NCBI GenBank assembly: GCA_030601705.1
Contig: JAUWBM010000011.1
Location: 1-44,151 of the forward strand
DNA length: 44,151 bases
Origin: Thermoplasmatota archaeon
GTDB lineage: Archaea > Thermoplasmatota > E2 > DHVEG-1
Direction: 5' to 3'
Notes under the pieces: generated by a model
What the model was told of the DNA's origin: nothing
Seen by the model: only the letters and a program-made list of their open reading frames with translations
Database searches by the model: none
Part shown: positions 25,330-34,620 of the stretch, piece after piece
Layout: each line of letters starts with the position of its first letter
Position numbering within the stretch: the first letter of the stretch is position 1
Position numbers and translations under genes: made by a program

Positions 25330-26721
25330 CTACCCGACCAATGTATTACTTACCTTTGATATAACTACAGGAGGCGGTGTCGGTGATCTTGCTCTCACCG
25401 TTTTTATTTTGTCAACCTCTCGAACATTAATTTTAATGCCGTTCCCTATCTTCTTCATGTATTCTCTTCTTATCTCCTCAAACAATTCATTAACCGTTGG
25501 ACCTACTTTGCGGAGTTGTTCATCTATCACTATTAAGACATCTAGTTCTTTCATACTGTGTTGAATTATTTGAAACTGTTGGATCTTATCCGTATGGAAC
25601 CTATGAATTGCTGTATGGAGAATCCCAGTGACAGATAAAGGGGTGATGATTTCTCCAGTGGGTAAGATAATTGAATCAACTCTTCTCCCTTCAATTTTTT
25701 TAATGAGTGGAGTATGCAGGCCGCAGTCGCATTTTCTATCTGAACGTACGACAAAATCACTTATGCCCGTATACTTAACAAATGGTGTTCCTCTTCCAAA
25801 CAATTTTGTTATCACTATATTACCACTATCTTCAGATATAGTTTCCTTTTCTCTCGGGTCAATAAAATCCATATGTACAAAATCAGAATTGATGTGATAG
25901 TTTCCTTTTTTACATTGAAACGCCATAGGACTGCATTCGGTTGTACCATACATATCAAAGAGTTTTGTATTGAACGCATTTTCAATATATTCTCTTGTGT
26001 ATTCATCCAATAATGCCCCAGAAGTCGCCATACAACGTAGTTCTATTCCTTTTCCTTTCCCTTTTCTTTTTAAAATTGCCAACATTTTGAGAATGCCCGG
26101 GTATCCTCCAATAAACTCAGGGTTAAATGTTGTGATCGATTCTAAGAGTTTTCTTGGTTCTACGCCAACATGGAATACTTTTATATGATTCATAGAAAAA
26201 AAGGCGTTTAGACTAGGCAAAGCAGTGCTTGAAAAATATGTATCTTCAACGCTATCTGGAGATAAATCTGCGATAATTACCATCCTTGTTTTTCTCCAGT
26301 TGATATTATGTTCCCTGAGGATTCTTAAAAAACCTATGAACGTTCGAAAAGTTGTATATGGATCTCTATAGAGAGTCACAGGTTGATCAGATGATCCCGA
26401 TGTTTTTAACATACTATACTTTTTAATATTGGAATCCCGTGGGAGTAATATTTCTGCGTTTTTTCCGCTCAAATCCTTTTTGGTCATCAAAGGAAGCTTT
26501 TTCAAATCTTTTATCCCTTTTATCTCACGTGGATTGACGCCTGCCTCTTTGTATTTTTTATGATATAATGGTACTGTATAGGCATATTTTACAATTTGTC
26601 TCAAGGATTTATCCCGATATCTTCTAATTTTCTCTTCATTACACTTCCAGACTCGATCTACATCAAAAAGATAACTTTTAGCGATTCTTCCAAGTAACAC
26701 TGGATTAAACAACAGACTCAT
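25330..26721 (-). CDS. PaaK/CapK-family adenylate-forming enzyme, copy 1
   Basis: A 463-aa phenylacetate-CoA-ligase-like protein. Early YAYTVPLYHKKYKEAGV and LPLMTKKDL, the P-loop-like LKTSGSSDQPVTLYRD, IGGYPGILKML, MYGTTECSPMAFQCKKG (A5) and the C-terminal GRRVDSIILPTGEIITP identify the family. Such enzymes activate a carboxylate as acyl-AMP and often load CoA; the substrate here is unknown. A CDCG pair (RKCDCGLHTP) is conserved as in PaaK-like proteins. It is about the same length as, and clearly paralogous to, the gene at 28589-29971, with the same start (F-NP...K-YLFD-DR-WK). It is divergent from the membrane gene at 26841. Confidence 0.85.
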   Translation of the reverse strand: MSLLFNPVLLGRIAKSYLFDVDRVWKCNEEKIRRYRDKSLRQIVKYAYTVPLYHKKYKEAGVNPREIKGIKDLKKLPLMTKKDLSGKNAEILLPRDSNIKKYSMLKTSGSSDQPVTLYRDPYTTFRTFIGFLRILREHNINWRKTRMVIIADLSPDSVEDTYFSSTALPSLNAFFSMNHIKVFHVGVEPRKLLESITTFNPEFIGGYPGILKMLAILKRKGKGKGIELRCMATSGALLDEYTREYIENAFNTKLFDMYGTTECSPMAFQCKKGNYHINSDFVHMDFIDPREKETISEDSGNIVITKLFGRGTPFVKYTGISDFVVRSDRKCDCGLHTPLIKKIEGRRVDSIILPTGEIITPLSVTGILHTAIHRFHTDKIQQFQIIQHSMKELDVLIVIDEQLRKVGPTVNELFEEIRREYMKKIGNGIKINVREVDKIKTVRARSPTPPPVVISKVSNTLVG

Positions 26722-26840
26722 GCTATCAAAGGAAGTATGGAGTATTTATTAAACTTCTTCAACTATATAACCAACAGAATCAATTAAAAACAGCGAAGAT
26801 ATACTGGCTAGGAAAATCTTGATAATTTATTGCAGGTAAC

Positions 26841-27482
26841 ATGATGAAATTAGAAAAAAAGGGCATGTTTGCACCTTTCACGGTAATAACTTCTATGGTT
26901 ACCGGAGCTGGATTCCCCCTTTTAGGATCTCTTCTCGCTCTTGATCTTGGGGTAAATGAAACTGCTTATATTGAAGGAATTGTTTTGGTGATGTTTGGAG
27001 GGTTTATAACTTATTGGGTCTTAGCACATACTATTCATGATCTTTATCATATCGAAATCGAAGAAAGAGTCACTTTATCAAAAAAGGCATTGAAAACGTT
27101 GATGGCTGTTTCTCTAGTAATCTTACTAGCAATAGCAATCTACCTTACAACACAGCGAGGATGGCCTGTTTTGGTTTTTGCAAGTATTGGTGCTATAGTT
27201 AGTTTGTATGCAGAAGGGCTTTTGCATCATGAATTTCAAATAGCTTTTGGCGCTATGTTTCTAGTAATCGGTGGATTTTATGTCCAAGTAGGAACATTAG
27301 ATTTGGATTATATCATATGGCTCAAAGTTATGTGTATATCAATCTTTGCATTCTTATCTCAATATGGCTGGCTTCTCATATACCGATTGGATGATTATGG
27401 ATGGAGTGAAAAAATTAAGAATAGAAGCATACTAATTACAAAATCTGCGCTCTTCCTCTTGATAATATATTTTCTATTGTAG
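26841..27482 (+). CDS. Six-helix membrane protein, unknown (weak UbiA-like look)
   Basis: A 213-aa integral membrane protein with about six helices. A polar loop, LAHTIHDLYHIEIEERVTLS, lies between helices 2 and 3. Position and composition recall the Asp-rich loop of UbiA prenyltransferases, but the NDxxD motif is not present, so I do not assign that function. A later helix has SLYAEGLLHHEFQIAFGAMF. It sits between two PaaK-like genes and may belong to the same pathway. Start ATG 26841; the second codon is also ATG. Confidence 0.65.
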   Translation: MMKLEKKGMFAPFTVITSMVTGAGFPLLGSLLALDLGVNETAYIEGIVLVMFGGFITYWVLAHTIHDLYHIEIEERVTLSKKALKTLMAVSLVILLAIAIYLTTQRGWPVLVFASIGAIVSLYAEGLLHHEFQIAFGAMFLVIGGFYVQVGTLDLDYIIWLKVMCISIFAFLSQYGWLLIYRLDDYGWSEKIKNRSILITKSALFLLIIYFLL

Positions 27483-27558
27483 ACGGGTTCATTATTGAAC
27501 ATCCTGCTATTTCACTTTTTATAAAAAATAACCACATAAAAATCTCAGTAAATACTAT

Positions 27559-28371
27559 TTACTGTAGAAAATACCACAATAAATAAAAAAGCAAAGGAAA
27601 AGGGTAACCAATAAAATCTTCTGCTGAAACTGAGACAAATAAGGTGTACCCAAAGACTCCATAAACCATCGTGGGTGGGAGGAACACACTGAACCCAACC
27701 CCCCAGAATCCAAGAGCAATCCCATCTTGTTTACCCGTGGCGATGAATCCCAGCATTCTAATTAATCCACCGCAAGAGGTAAATCCTTCTTCTGCTGACC
27801 ACATGAAGAGCAATCGGGGGATTGGAAACAGTAGGATTGGTACTAGTCGTGGGAACACAAAGAATGGTCCAGTAGAGCCCGAGCCAAAAGAGATAAAGTT
27901 ACATATGAATTGTGATTGGCGAAATCCTAGCGAGTCTACTTGTTTTGGTGGAATTGTTTTTTGCATGTGGAGAGAAGATTGTGGAAGAGAAGGAACCCTA
28001 GGAAGTTGGAAATCTTGCGGTAAAAGCTCATTTTGTTTTGCAAAGTTTATGATCTCTGTTTGCAATCGAGAGATATTGTCATTAGGGGATTGTTTAGCGA
28101 TCAGGGAATTTAACTCCGCTAATTTCATAAATAATATTCTGATTTCCTCTGCTGAGAGGTTTTGTTGTTGTTTAATATAGGGATTTTGAAATCCACTGGC
28201 ATAACAGGTGACTGATGCCTGCTCTATATCATCAAGTTGTGTTAGAAAGGAAAGTGACCCCTTATTTTGATCCTCATTATAGTTTGCTGTGATGATTGGA
28301 GAAAATGAAGTGATTATTAATAAAAATAATAATCCAAACGTAACACTCTTGAGAAAAATGTTATGTCTCAT
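27559..28371 (-). CDS. Secreted protein of unknown function, relative of 15268-16179
   Basis: A 270-aa exported protein from ATG 28371, with GGAGG 9 nt upstream; an upstream TTG at 28392 is rejected for that reason. Signal peptide, then a charged helical region (SAEEIRILFMKLAELNSLI...NELLP). The hydrophobic, aromatic, glycine-rich second half contains GFWGVGFSVFLPPTMVYGVF and ends in a nearly membrane-like tail. The two-part build matches the protein at 15268-16179, so I treat them as one family despite low identity. Role unknown; probably surface-attached. Confidence 0.65.
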   Translation of the reverse strand: MRHNIFLKSVTFGLLFLLIITSFSPIITANYNEDQNKGSLSFLTQLDDIEQASVTCYASGFQNPYIKQQQNLSAEEIRILFMKLAELNSLIAKQSPNDNISRLQTEIINFAKQNELLPQDFQLPRVPSLPQSSLHMQKTIPPKQVDSLGFRQSQFICNFISFGSGSTGPFFVFPRLVPILLFPIPRLLFMWSAEEGFTSCGGLIRMLGFIATGKQDGIALGFWGVGFSVFLPPTMVYGVFGYTLFVSVSAEDFIGYPFPLLFYLLWYFLQ

Positions 28372-28588
28372 AGATTTTTTCCTCCAATGCAATGCTAATA
28401 CATATCAGGTATTTAGATTTTATCCCAGATTTGATGATAAAATAAGGAATTACCGCTCATTATCATAGATTCTTTTTGATTATAACCAGTAATCAATATT
28501 GTTTGATTTAAACCTTACAAAGATGCCGAAGATAATACAGATCCAATTAAATTTTCTATTGAAACCTTGAATTTAAACTTGTAGAATT

Positions 28589-29971
28589 TCAAATATATCG
28601 AGTTATTTTATATCTACTTCGATCTACTTTTGAAATAATACGAGGTTTTTGTTTATCAATTTTTTTAACCTCCTTTATAAATATTTCAACTTGTGGACCG
28701 ATCTTCTCTTGGAACCTTTGCTTCAAAAAAGAAAATATTTCCTCAACAGATGGACCTAAGTTTCTTAGTTGCTCATCAATTACAATTTGAATTTCAATTT
28801 TTGTTACACTGTGCTGGATTATTATAACATCCTTAATCTTATTCGTTTTTAATTCATATAAAATTTTACTGAAAATCTCTCCAAAAGATGAGGGAAGTAA
28901 TAATTTACCATCAGAAAAGATAAGCGACAGATCATCTCTACCATAAATCTTTTCGATTAAGTCGCCTGATAAACCACAATCACACTTTCCATAGAGTGGA
29001 GCAACAATGTCGTTAATCGCATTGTATCTTATAATGGGTGTTCCCTTACCATATAACTTTGTAAGAATCAATTGCCCGGGTTCTCTGGAGTCAACTGGTT
29101 CGCCATCTTTTAAAAATTCAAGATGTACAAGATCAGACATGACATGATAGATTCCATGCTTGCATTGAAACGCAATTGGTCCTGATTCTGTAGCTCCATA
29201 TGCTTCAAAGATATGCGCATCAAATATTTCTTCAATAAATTTTTTGAGAGTTTTATCCAATACAGAACCTGTTGACACAATATATCTCGGAGATATATTT
29301 TTACCATATCCCTTTTCTTTCAGTACGGCCAAGTGGCCAAGCATTCCAGCATAACCGCCAATAAACACCGGTTTAAAACGATTGATATCTTCGACTATTT
29401 TTTTCGGTTCGTCGTTTGTGTTCAACCACTGAATGTTTTTTAAAAGAAGATCAAGCTTTAGCTGAGGCATCAACCCTCTGGTAATATATCCACTCTCTGC
29501 AGTGTGGGGGGCGAAATCTCCAATTATAGTAATTTTGTCTTTTCTACAATTAATTCCATATTCTTTTAAAGTTCGTAGATATCCAAATAGCCCCATTACT
29601 ATGTCAAACATATCAACATAAATAGAAAGAGATTTTCCAGTAGTCCCAGAAGTAGAAACTTCAATTAGCCGCTCTCTCCTAACTTTAGATGATATAATTC
29701 CTTCAGGATAATATTTTTTAATGTCACCTTTGGAAATCAACGGCAATTTTTCAATGTCCTTTATTCCTTCAATGTCTCTTGGATGAACCCCTGCTTTTTT
29801 GTATTTATCATGGTAAACTGGTACCGTATATGCAAATCTTACCATCTTCTTCAAGTGCTTATCCCGATATTTCTGCAAATCCCTTTCATTCAGTTTCCAA
29901 AGTCTGTCGATATCAAACAAATAACTTTTAAGAACCTTTGATATGAAAATTGGGTTTTTGAAAGGATTCAT
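28589..29971 (-). CDS. PaaK/CapK-family adenylate-forming enzyme, copy 2
   Basis: A 460-aa paralogue of the enzyme at 25330-26721, colinear throughout. Shared motifs are YTVPVYHDKYKKAGVHPRDI, LPLISKGDI, VSTSGTTGKSLSIYVD, IGGYAGMLGHLA, AYGATESGPIAFQCKHG, CDCG, GRDDLSLIFSDGKLLLP, and VIDEQLRNLGPSVEEIF near the C terminus. The P-loop reads SGTTGKS here and SGSSDQP in copy 1. Acyl-adenylate or acyl-CoA formation is expected; substrate unknown. The start at 29971 is ATG. It is divergent from the radical SAM gene, with about 80 nt between the starts holding both promoters. Confidence 0.85.
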   Translation of the reverse strand: MNPFKNPIFISKVLKSYLFDIDRLWKLNERDLQKYRDKHLKKMVRFAYTVPVYHDKYKKAGVHPRDIEGIKDIEKLPLISKGDIKKYYPEGIISSKVRRERLIEVSTSGTTGKSLSIYVDMFDIVMGLFGYLRTLKEYGINCRKDKITIIGDFAPHTAESGYITRGLMPQLKLDLLLKNIQWLNTNDEPKKIVEDINRFKPVFIGGYAGMLGHLAVLKEKGYGKNISPRYIVSTGSVLDKTLKKFIEEIFDAHIFEAYGATESGPIAFQCKHGIYHVMSDLVHLEFLKDGEPVDSREPGQLILTKLYGKGTPIIRYNAINDIVAPLYGKCDCGLSGDLIEKIYGRDDLSLIFSDGKLLLPSSFGEIFSKILYELKTNKIKDVIIIQHSVTKIEIQIVIDEQLRNLGPSVEEIFSFLKQRFQEKIGPQVEIFIKEVKKIDKQKPRIISKVDRSRYKITRYI

Positions 29972-30051
29972 ATTTTCACACGCAGATATTTTTGCGTTAT
30001 TAGAAATGTAAGGTAACTTAAATATATGTCTCTCATATCCTAGTGAACATT

Positions 30052-31365
30052 ATGAAAATATTAGTAATAGAAAACTTTTGGGTGGCAGGTAGAAAGTTAA
30101 AATCCTTTGAAATACTACTATTAAATACGTTTTCTATTCTTCCCACATTATACGCCCGTCAACTGGCTGCTATTACACCAAAAAAACACTCTGTAGAAGT
30201 TGTGGATGAGAGATATTCCACTATCAACTTTGAAGAAAAATACGACATAGTTCTTATAAATTTTAACTTTTCAAGTGTCATGCGAGCCTATGAAATAGCA
30301 GATACGTTCAGGAGAAAAAGCATACCGGTTGTACTAAGTGGTTGGTATGCTTCTGCTGTACCAGAAGAAGCTAAAATCCATGCGGATAGTGTATTGATAG
30401 GGAGAGGGGAACTCAGCTGGTTAAAACTTTTGGATGATTTTGAGAAAAATAATTTAAAGCCGTTTTATCAACCAACAAAATATGATAACTCAGTAAAAAT
30501 TCCTCCAACAAATGTTGATATTCCTGGTTTTGTTATTACAGGTGCAATTGAAGCTACGAGAGGATGTCCCTATCGGTGTGAGTTTTGCCCAGAGGCAATT
30601 GTCCCTGGAGGTTCTCAGTATTATGCACGACCTGTAGATGAGGTAATGGCTGAGATCAAATCTATGCCGCAAAAAACCCTGATGTTTTATGATAATTCTC
30701 TCACGATAGATCCCGGTTATAGCAAATCTTTATTTAAAAAGATGAAAGCATTAAACAAAAAAATTTTTTGTAACGGAAACTCAGATGTATTAGCACGTGA
30801 TAAAGAACTTGTTCGCCTCTCTAAAGAGGCGGGCTGTGTGTCCTGGCTTGTAGGTTTTGAATCTGTTTCACAGAAAACTCTTGATGAAATTGGTAAGACT
30901 AGTAACAGAGTGGAAGAGTATTTTCAGGCTGTGAAAAATATACATGGTCATGGAATGGCTGTTATAGGCTCTTTTATGTTTGGTTTTGACTCTGATACAA
31001 AAGATGTTTTTGATGAAACTCTTAAAACAATAAAAGAATTGGAGATTGATGTTGCGGATTTCTGTATATTGACACCTGTTATTGGCACACCTGTTTTCAA
31101 TAAGCTTGAGAAAGAAGGCCGGATATTAACTAAGGATTGGTCAAAATATGATATGAAAAACGTTGTATTTGAACCAAAAAATATGACTCCAGAAGAATTA
31201 CTACAGGGTGTGAGGAGGATGTATGCTGAATTCTATTCAACTTCTTATACTGTAAAAAGAGTAGTTAAAAGCTTAAGATTGGGATTGTATCCGTTTTTCC
31301 TAGTTTTAGCACGAAATGCTGTTGCTAATATGAACAGTAAACTATTGTTTACATCTAAGAAATAA
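30052..31365 (+). CDS. Cobalamin-binding-type radical SAM protein
   Basis: A 437-aa protein with an N-terminal Rossmann-like B12-binding-type domain (about 1-140: HSVEVVDERYSTI, VVLSGWYASAVPEEA, VLIGRGE). A radical SAM domain follows, with CPYRCEFC giving Cys172, Cys176 and Cys179, then FYDNSLTID, WLVGFES and GSFMFGFDSDT. The classical DxHxxG cobalamin motif is not visible, as in many members. B12-type radical SAM enzymes methylate or rearrange unreactive carbons. It is near two adenylating enzymes and may modify their acyl product. A TATA-like AATATATG near 30021 suggests ATG 30052 rather than GTG 30043. Confidence 0.85.
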   Translation: MKILVIENFWVAGRKLKSFEILLLNTFSILPTLYARQLAAITPKKHSVEVVDERYSTINFEEKYDIVLINFNFSSVMRAYEIADTFRRKSIPVVLSGWYASAVPEEAKIHADSVLIGRGELSWLKLLDDFEKNNLKPFYQPTKYDNSVKIPPTNVDIPGFVITGAIEATRGCPYRCEFCPEAIVPGGSQYYARPVDEVMAEIKSMPQKTLMFYDNSLTIDPGYSKSLFKKMKALNKKIFCNGNSDVLARDKELVRLSKEAGCVSWLVGFESVSQKTLDEIGKTSNRVEEYFQAVKNIHGHGMAVIGSFMFGFDSDTKDVFDETLKTIKELEIDVADFCILTPVIGTPVFNKLEKEGRILTKDWSKYDMKNVVFEPKNMTPEELLQGVRRMYAEFYSTSYTVKRVVKSLRLGLYPFFLVLARNAVANMNSKLLFTSKK

Positions 31366-31379
31366 AAATAATCATTTAA

Positions 31380-32891
31380 TCAGAAAAATCGTGTTCTAAC
31401 TTCTAAACTAGCATCATCTGTTTTTCCTTCAGTATCATATGCTTTTACAGTTATAGTGTGTTTACGTGGGAGTATAGGTCTTAATAACCCTGCTTTTTTA
31501 ATTTCATATTCATATGGGGCTTCTTCATCTGTGTATTTGAGATCCCCGTCGAGGTAAAATTCAACTTTTTCAATGCCTGAATCATCTGATGCATTAGCCT
31601 TTATTATCATTTTTCCAATCAGAATTGTCTTCTTAAGCAGTATAAATTTCCAAATTGGTCGGCCAAATATATGCAACGTACTTGTCTCTGGTAAACTTAT
31701 ACTTACACTTGGAGGCAGATTACCACCCGGAACTATCAATGTTGCACTTGTTGCATCTGCGAAATACGCATCAAACTCTCCATGTTTATCACTAGATGGA
31801 TAAGAATCTGCTTTCACTGATTCAGAACTAAATATAACCGCAACAATCATTAACTCCTCTGGTGCCAAATCTGGGACAGCAAACTCAGTAATGTTTCTTT
31901 TATAAGTAACTGTGATATCTCCTTTACCAGCAATACTTATTTCTTCATTTATAATATAATCTAAAAAGGCATAATGATATGGTTTAGTATTTGCTTGATT
32001 CCATCTTGAAATTATTTCTGTTAAATAGATTCTAAGTCTGCCAGTATATTTTTCAGTTTCATTACTTACTGCATAAATGGTTGTTGATAATTCACTTGTG
32101 TTTTCGTTATATTTTACTGTAATATTAATATTAATTTCAGGAGCATCTCTCGATTCAGCAGCACGAATAGCATTTACAAACTCTGATTTTTCAATGCCGC
32201 CCCCAGAAAGAACTTTATACCCTCCATCAATGAATACCACCGGATATCCATAAACATTATACTCTTCATCAAGCCTTTTTTTTGCTTTATCGCTCTTATC
32301 TTCTATCAGACTTATGTAATAAAAATTATACTCTCCTGATTTATACAAATCATCTATAATGGAGGCAATCTTCGTACAAGGGGCACAAGAGGTATATGAT
32401 GCTTCTTCAATAAAAACAGTGTGAACAAATTCTTCTTGATCATCCTCATCCTCCAAGATAGTTATCGTATAATAGGCGCTGCCATCAGTAGAAGGGTCAC
32501 CAACGGGACCATTACCGGCAGCATCATCAACTGTTATATAGTAATACACGCTTTCTTCAGAAATCAATGAAATGTCTGCACGTCCACTTAAAATGGATGT
32601 AGAACTCCACTCATCAGCACTTGCGGTACTGTAGTATAGTATTGCTGTAGTAACATTAATATTGTCGGAGAACGTCGCAGAAATAGTAATTTTCTCACCT
32701 TTTTTCCCCGCAGTATCGCCAGTAATAGTGTCAATTGTAGGGGGTTCATTGTCAACGTCTTCACCATTATTTCCATTGTCGCCATCCCCATTGTTTTCTT
32801 CACCAGTGAAAAAAATAACATAAACTGATGATGTTAGCAGAATTGCTACCACTATGATTATTGCAATTTTTAACGGAAGGCTCAGTTTCAT
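31380..32891 (-). CDS. Membrane-anchored extracellular protein with thioredoxin fold and Ig-like domains
   Basis: A 503-aa exported protein. An uncleaved N-terminal helix (IAIIIVVAILLTSSVYVIFF) is followed by a Gly/Asn/Asp linker, then an Ig-like domain (about 50-145). The thioredoxin-like domain has FIEEASYTSCAPC (Cys169, Cys172) and YGYPVVFIDGG as the cis-proline strand. A middle beta domain and a C-terminal Ig-like domain with DDSGIEKVEFYLDG end the protein. The CAPC pair could reduce or form disulfides outside the cell. Domains of this kind occur in Omp28-like proteins of other phyla. It is convergent with the radical SAM gene, 14 nt apart. Confidence 0.8.
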   Translation of the reverse strand: MKLSLPLKIAIIIVVAILLTSSVYVIFFTGEENNGDGDNGNNGEDVDNEPPTIDTITGDTAGKKGEKITISATFSDNINVTTAILYYSTASADEWSSTSILSGRADISLISEESVYYYITVDDAAGNGPVGDPSTDGSAYYTITILEDEDDQEEFVHTVFIEEASYTSCAPCTKIASIIDDLYKSGEYNFYYISLIEDKSDKAKKRLDEEYNVYGYPVVFIDGGYKVLSGGGIEKSEFVNAIRAAESRDAPEININITVKYNENTSELSTTIYAVSNETEKYTGRLRIYLTEIISRWNQANTKPYHYAFLDYIINEEISIAGKGDITVTYKRNITEFAVPDLAPEELMIVAVIFSSESVKADSYPSSDKHGEFDAYFADATSATLIVPGGNLPPSVSISLPETSTLHIFGRPIWKFILLKKTILIGKMIIKANASDDSGIEKVEFYLDGDLKYTDEEAPYEYEIKKAGLLRPILPRKHTITVKAYDTEGKTDDASLEVRTRFF

Positions 32892-33078
32892 TTACATATT
32901 AATATAACTTTACAGTATATTTAAATTTAATGATTGATAATTACTAGTTACTTATCAGAAAAACGTTAACCTACCACTTCTGTATATGGAATGCAGCGAT
33001 AATTGTTTATATCGCATACCCATATTATTAAAAAAACACCGAAGGAGCCCTATGGATTGGTTCTTATTAGATAATATA

Positions 33079-33108
33079 ATTTAAATGTTTGGCATAAAAT
33101 AAAAACAG
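33079..33108 (-). repeat. Orphan copy of the propeller-gene upstream element
   Basis: 29 of 30 bases match 6910-6939. Here the element points at a 187-nt stretch with no convincing gene before the thioredoxin-fold gene. It may be the promoter left behind by a lost surface-protein gene, or a distal promoter of the gene at 31380-32891. Confidence 0.5.
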
Positions 33109-33148
33109 AGGACAAATCTACAATTTTATTTCATCTATCAAGAGATGG

Positions 33149-33397
33149 TTATTCATGTTTTTCCTTCTTTTTCCCTTTATCTATATCTCTCCAATCATAC
33201 CCGGGGTATCTCATTGCTTTGAAATCTTTTAAAAATTCGTCAAACGCTATTGAATTACGGAAACGGAGTAATCTTACTACGTCCCCTGTTTTTTCATCAA
33301 ATAACTCGATTACTTTGTAACTTCTTTTTCTAACCATTATTCCATCTTTTAAACTAGCGATCCATAACACCTCTTCCTTTAAAAATCTATAACCCAC
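33149..33397 (-). CDS. Small basic protein, unknown
   Basis: An ORF of 82 aa from GTG 33397, or 62 aa from the internal ATG 33337 (MVRKRSYKVIELFDEKTG). Beta-rich first half, then an acidic/aromatic YPGYDWRDIDKGKKKEKHE tail. No signal, membrane segment or known domain. It has a real look (even amino-acid use, hydrophobic pattern), but the start is unclear. It is followed at 3' by the orphan promoter element. No function assigned. Confidence 0.5.
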   Translation of the reverse strand: MGYRFLKEEVLWIASLKDGIMVRKRSYKVIELFDEKTGDVVRLLRFRNSIAFDEFLKDFKAMRYPGYDWRDIDKGKKKEKHE

Positions 33398-33490
33398 GAA
33401 GCGTGATAATATTTTAAGGAACTAAAAAAGAAAAAAAGAAAGATATTTAAATAAAGATTGTTAAAATCTAGGTGATTTCGAAAATTTTAT

Positions 33491-33631
33491 CTAAAATCTT
33501 TTTGGTTTGCGTTTCTGAAAACATTCCCTACAATAGACAGGCCTGCTACCATCTGGCTTGAAAGGAACTTCTGTTTCCTTACCGCATTCTGCACAAGTTA
33601 CTTTGTGCATTTCTCTGTTTTCTCCATACAT
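33491..33631 (-). CDS. Small zinc-ribbon protein (CxxC-x17-CxxC)
   Basis: A 46-aa ORF starting MYGENREMHKVTCAECGKET. Cysteines at 13, 16, 34 and 37 have exactly 17 residues between the pairs, followed by a basic tail (KRKPKRF). The CAECGKETEVPFKP...PVYCREC wording is that of the CxxC-x17-CxxC zinc-ribbon proteins of archaea and some bacteria. It probably binds zinc and nucleic acid or a partner; the exact role is unknown. A second start at Met8 is possible. No overlap with neighbours. Confidence 0.75.
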   Translation of the reverse strand: MYGENREMHKVTCAECGKETEVPFKPDGSRPVYCRECFQKRKPKRF

Positions 33632-33828
33632 TTTTACAATTTTCCTTTTCGTTCAATTAGAACTTTAAATCAGGTAGATTAAAGATTAGTATTTAAGGAT
33701 TCCTCATAATATTTTATTACAACATCTGTCACAAAACCAATTATTAGTGGGCTGATTTCATTTGTACACTATGAAATTAAAAAAAGAAAAACAAAGGTTA
33801 TAACAGATAGAACATTGTGGTAATTATT

Positions 33829-34338
33829 ATGGATTGCAAAAATGTTAAAATCATTCGTAGTGAACGTAGGAAAAAGACAATTCAAACTAAATACGCTGAT
33901 GGGAAACTCTGTATCTATCTTCCAAGTGGTCTGACGGAAGCAGAAGAAAAGAAGTGGATTGACCGGATGATTACAAAAAGTGTGAGTAGACAACGGAAAC
34001 AAAAATTGAACAGTGATGGTTCGTTGTGGAAGTGTGCTCAGGATCTTAATAAAATATATTTTGGCGGTAATTTAGATTTTGATATAAAGTATGTCACTAA
34101 TCAGAACTCACGATTTGGTAGTTGCACCCCTGAAAATATGGTGGTCAGAATATCTGATCGTATTGCAAATATGCCTAGATGGGTAAGAGACTATGTTATA
34201 ATCCATGAATTAGCACATTTACTTTATCCGGATCATTCAAAGAAATTCTGGGAAAAAGTCTATCAGTACAAATATACCGAGCGAGCTAAAGGATATCTCA
34301 TAGCAGTTGGTATGATGCCTGATGAAAATAAACAATAA
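33829..34338 (+). CDS. YgjP-like (DUF45) zinc metalloprotease-fold protein
   Basis: A 169-aa protein with the zinc motif HELAH (His126, Glu127, His130) and a third ligand in YPDHSKKFW (His136), preceded by SRFGSC and the IIHE helix. This is the YgjP/WLM/SprT-like minimal zincin. The usual family member is about 230 aa, so the N-terminal region is shortened. The N-terminal RSERRKKTIQTKYADGKLCIYLP strand pair is typical. In bacteria it is often linked to restriction systems; here it stands alone beside two tRNA genes. A TTATAA box near 33800 supports the leaderless ATG 33829 over GTG 33817. Confidence 0.82.
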   Translation: MDCKNVKIIRSERRKKTIQTKYADGKLCIYLPSGLTEAEEKKWIDRMITKSVSRQRKQKLNSDGSLWKCAQDLNKIYFGGNLDFDIKYVTNQNSRFGSCTPENMVVRISDRIANMPRWVRDYVIIHELAHLLYPDHSKKFWEKVYQYKYTERAKGYLIAVGMMPDENKQ

Positions 34339-34434
34339 TGTATTCCTGAAATAATAAAAGTATAGTTTATTGATTCCATATCTATAACTTAGGTTATAAG
34401 GGAGATTTTGATGCAAGTTTACTAGTAAAAATAG

Positions 34435-34519
34435 TGCAGGGGAAGGGATTCGAACCCTTGGACCTCTGCAGGACAAGGCCCTGAACCTTGCGCCGTTGAC
34501 CAGGCTTGGCTACCCCTGC
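34435..34519 (-). tRNA. tRNA-Leu (CAG)
   Basis: An 85-nt class II tRNA. Acceptor stem GCAGGGG with CCCCTGC, anticodon stem CAAGG/CCTTG with loop TTCAGGG, anticodon CAG at 34481-34483, a long variable arm and the T-arm sequence AGGG-TTCGAAT-CCCT. Discriminator A fits leucine. CCA is not encoded. It is transcribed away from tRNA-His, about 100 nt apart. Confidence 0.95.
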
Positions 34520-34620
34520 TCAAACACAGCAATTGGATATTTGTTATTTTAGTTTGCCGCATCTGTAATGCATATACTTTAAATATCTCTTCAAATATTG
34601 CCTCCATCTATAAAAATATG

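Noticed and set aside
26841-27482. UbiA prenyltransferase assignment for the six-helix protein
   Set aside because: The Asp-rich NDxxD motif is missing; only the general layout is similar.
27671-28180. A 169-codon plus-strand ORF
   Set aside because: It is antisense to the secreted protein at 27559-28371, which has a signal peptide and a Shine-Dalgarno site.
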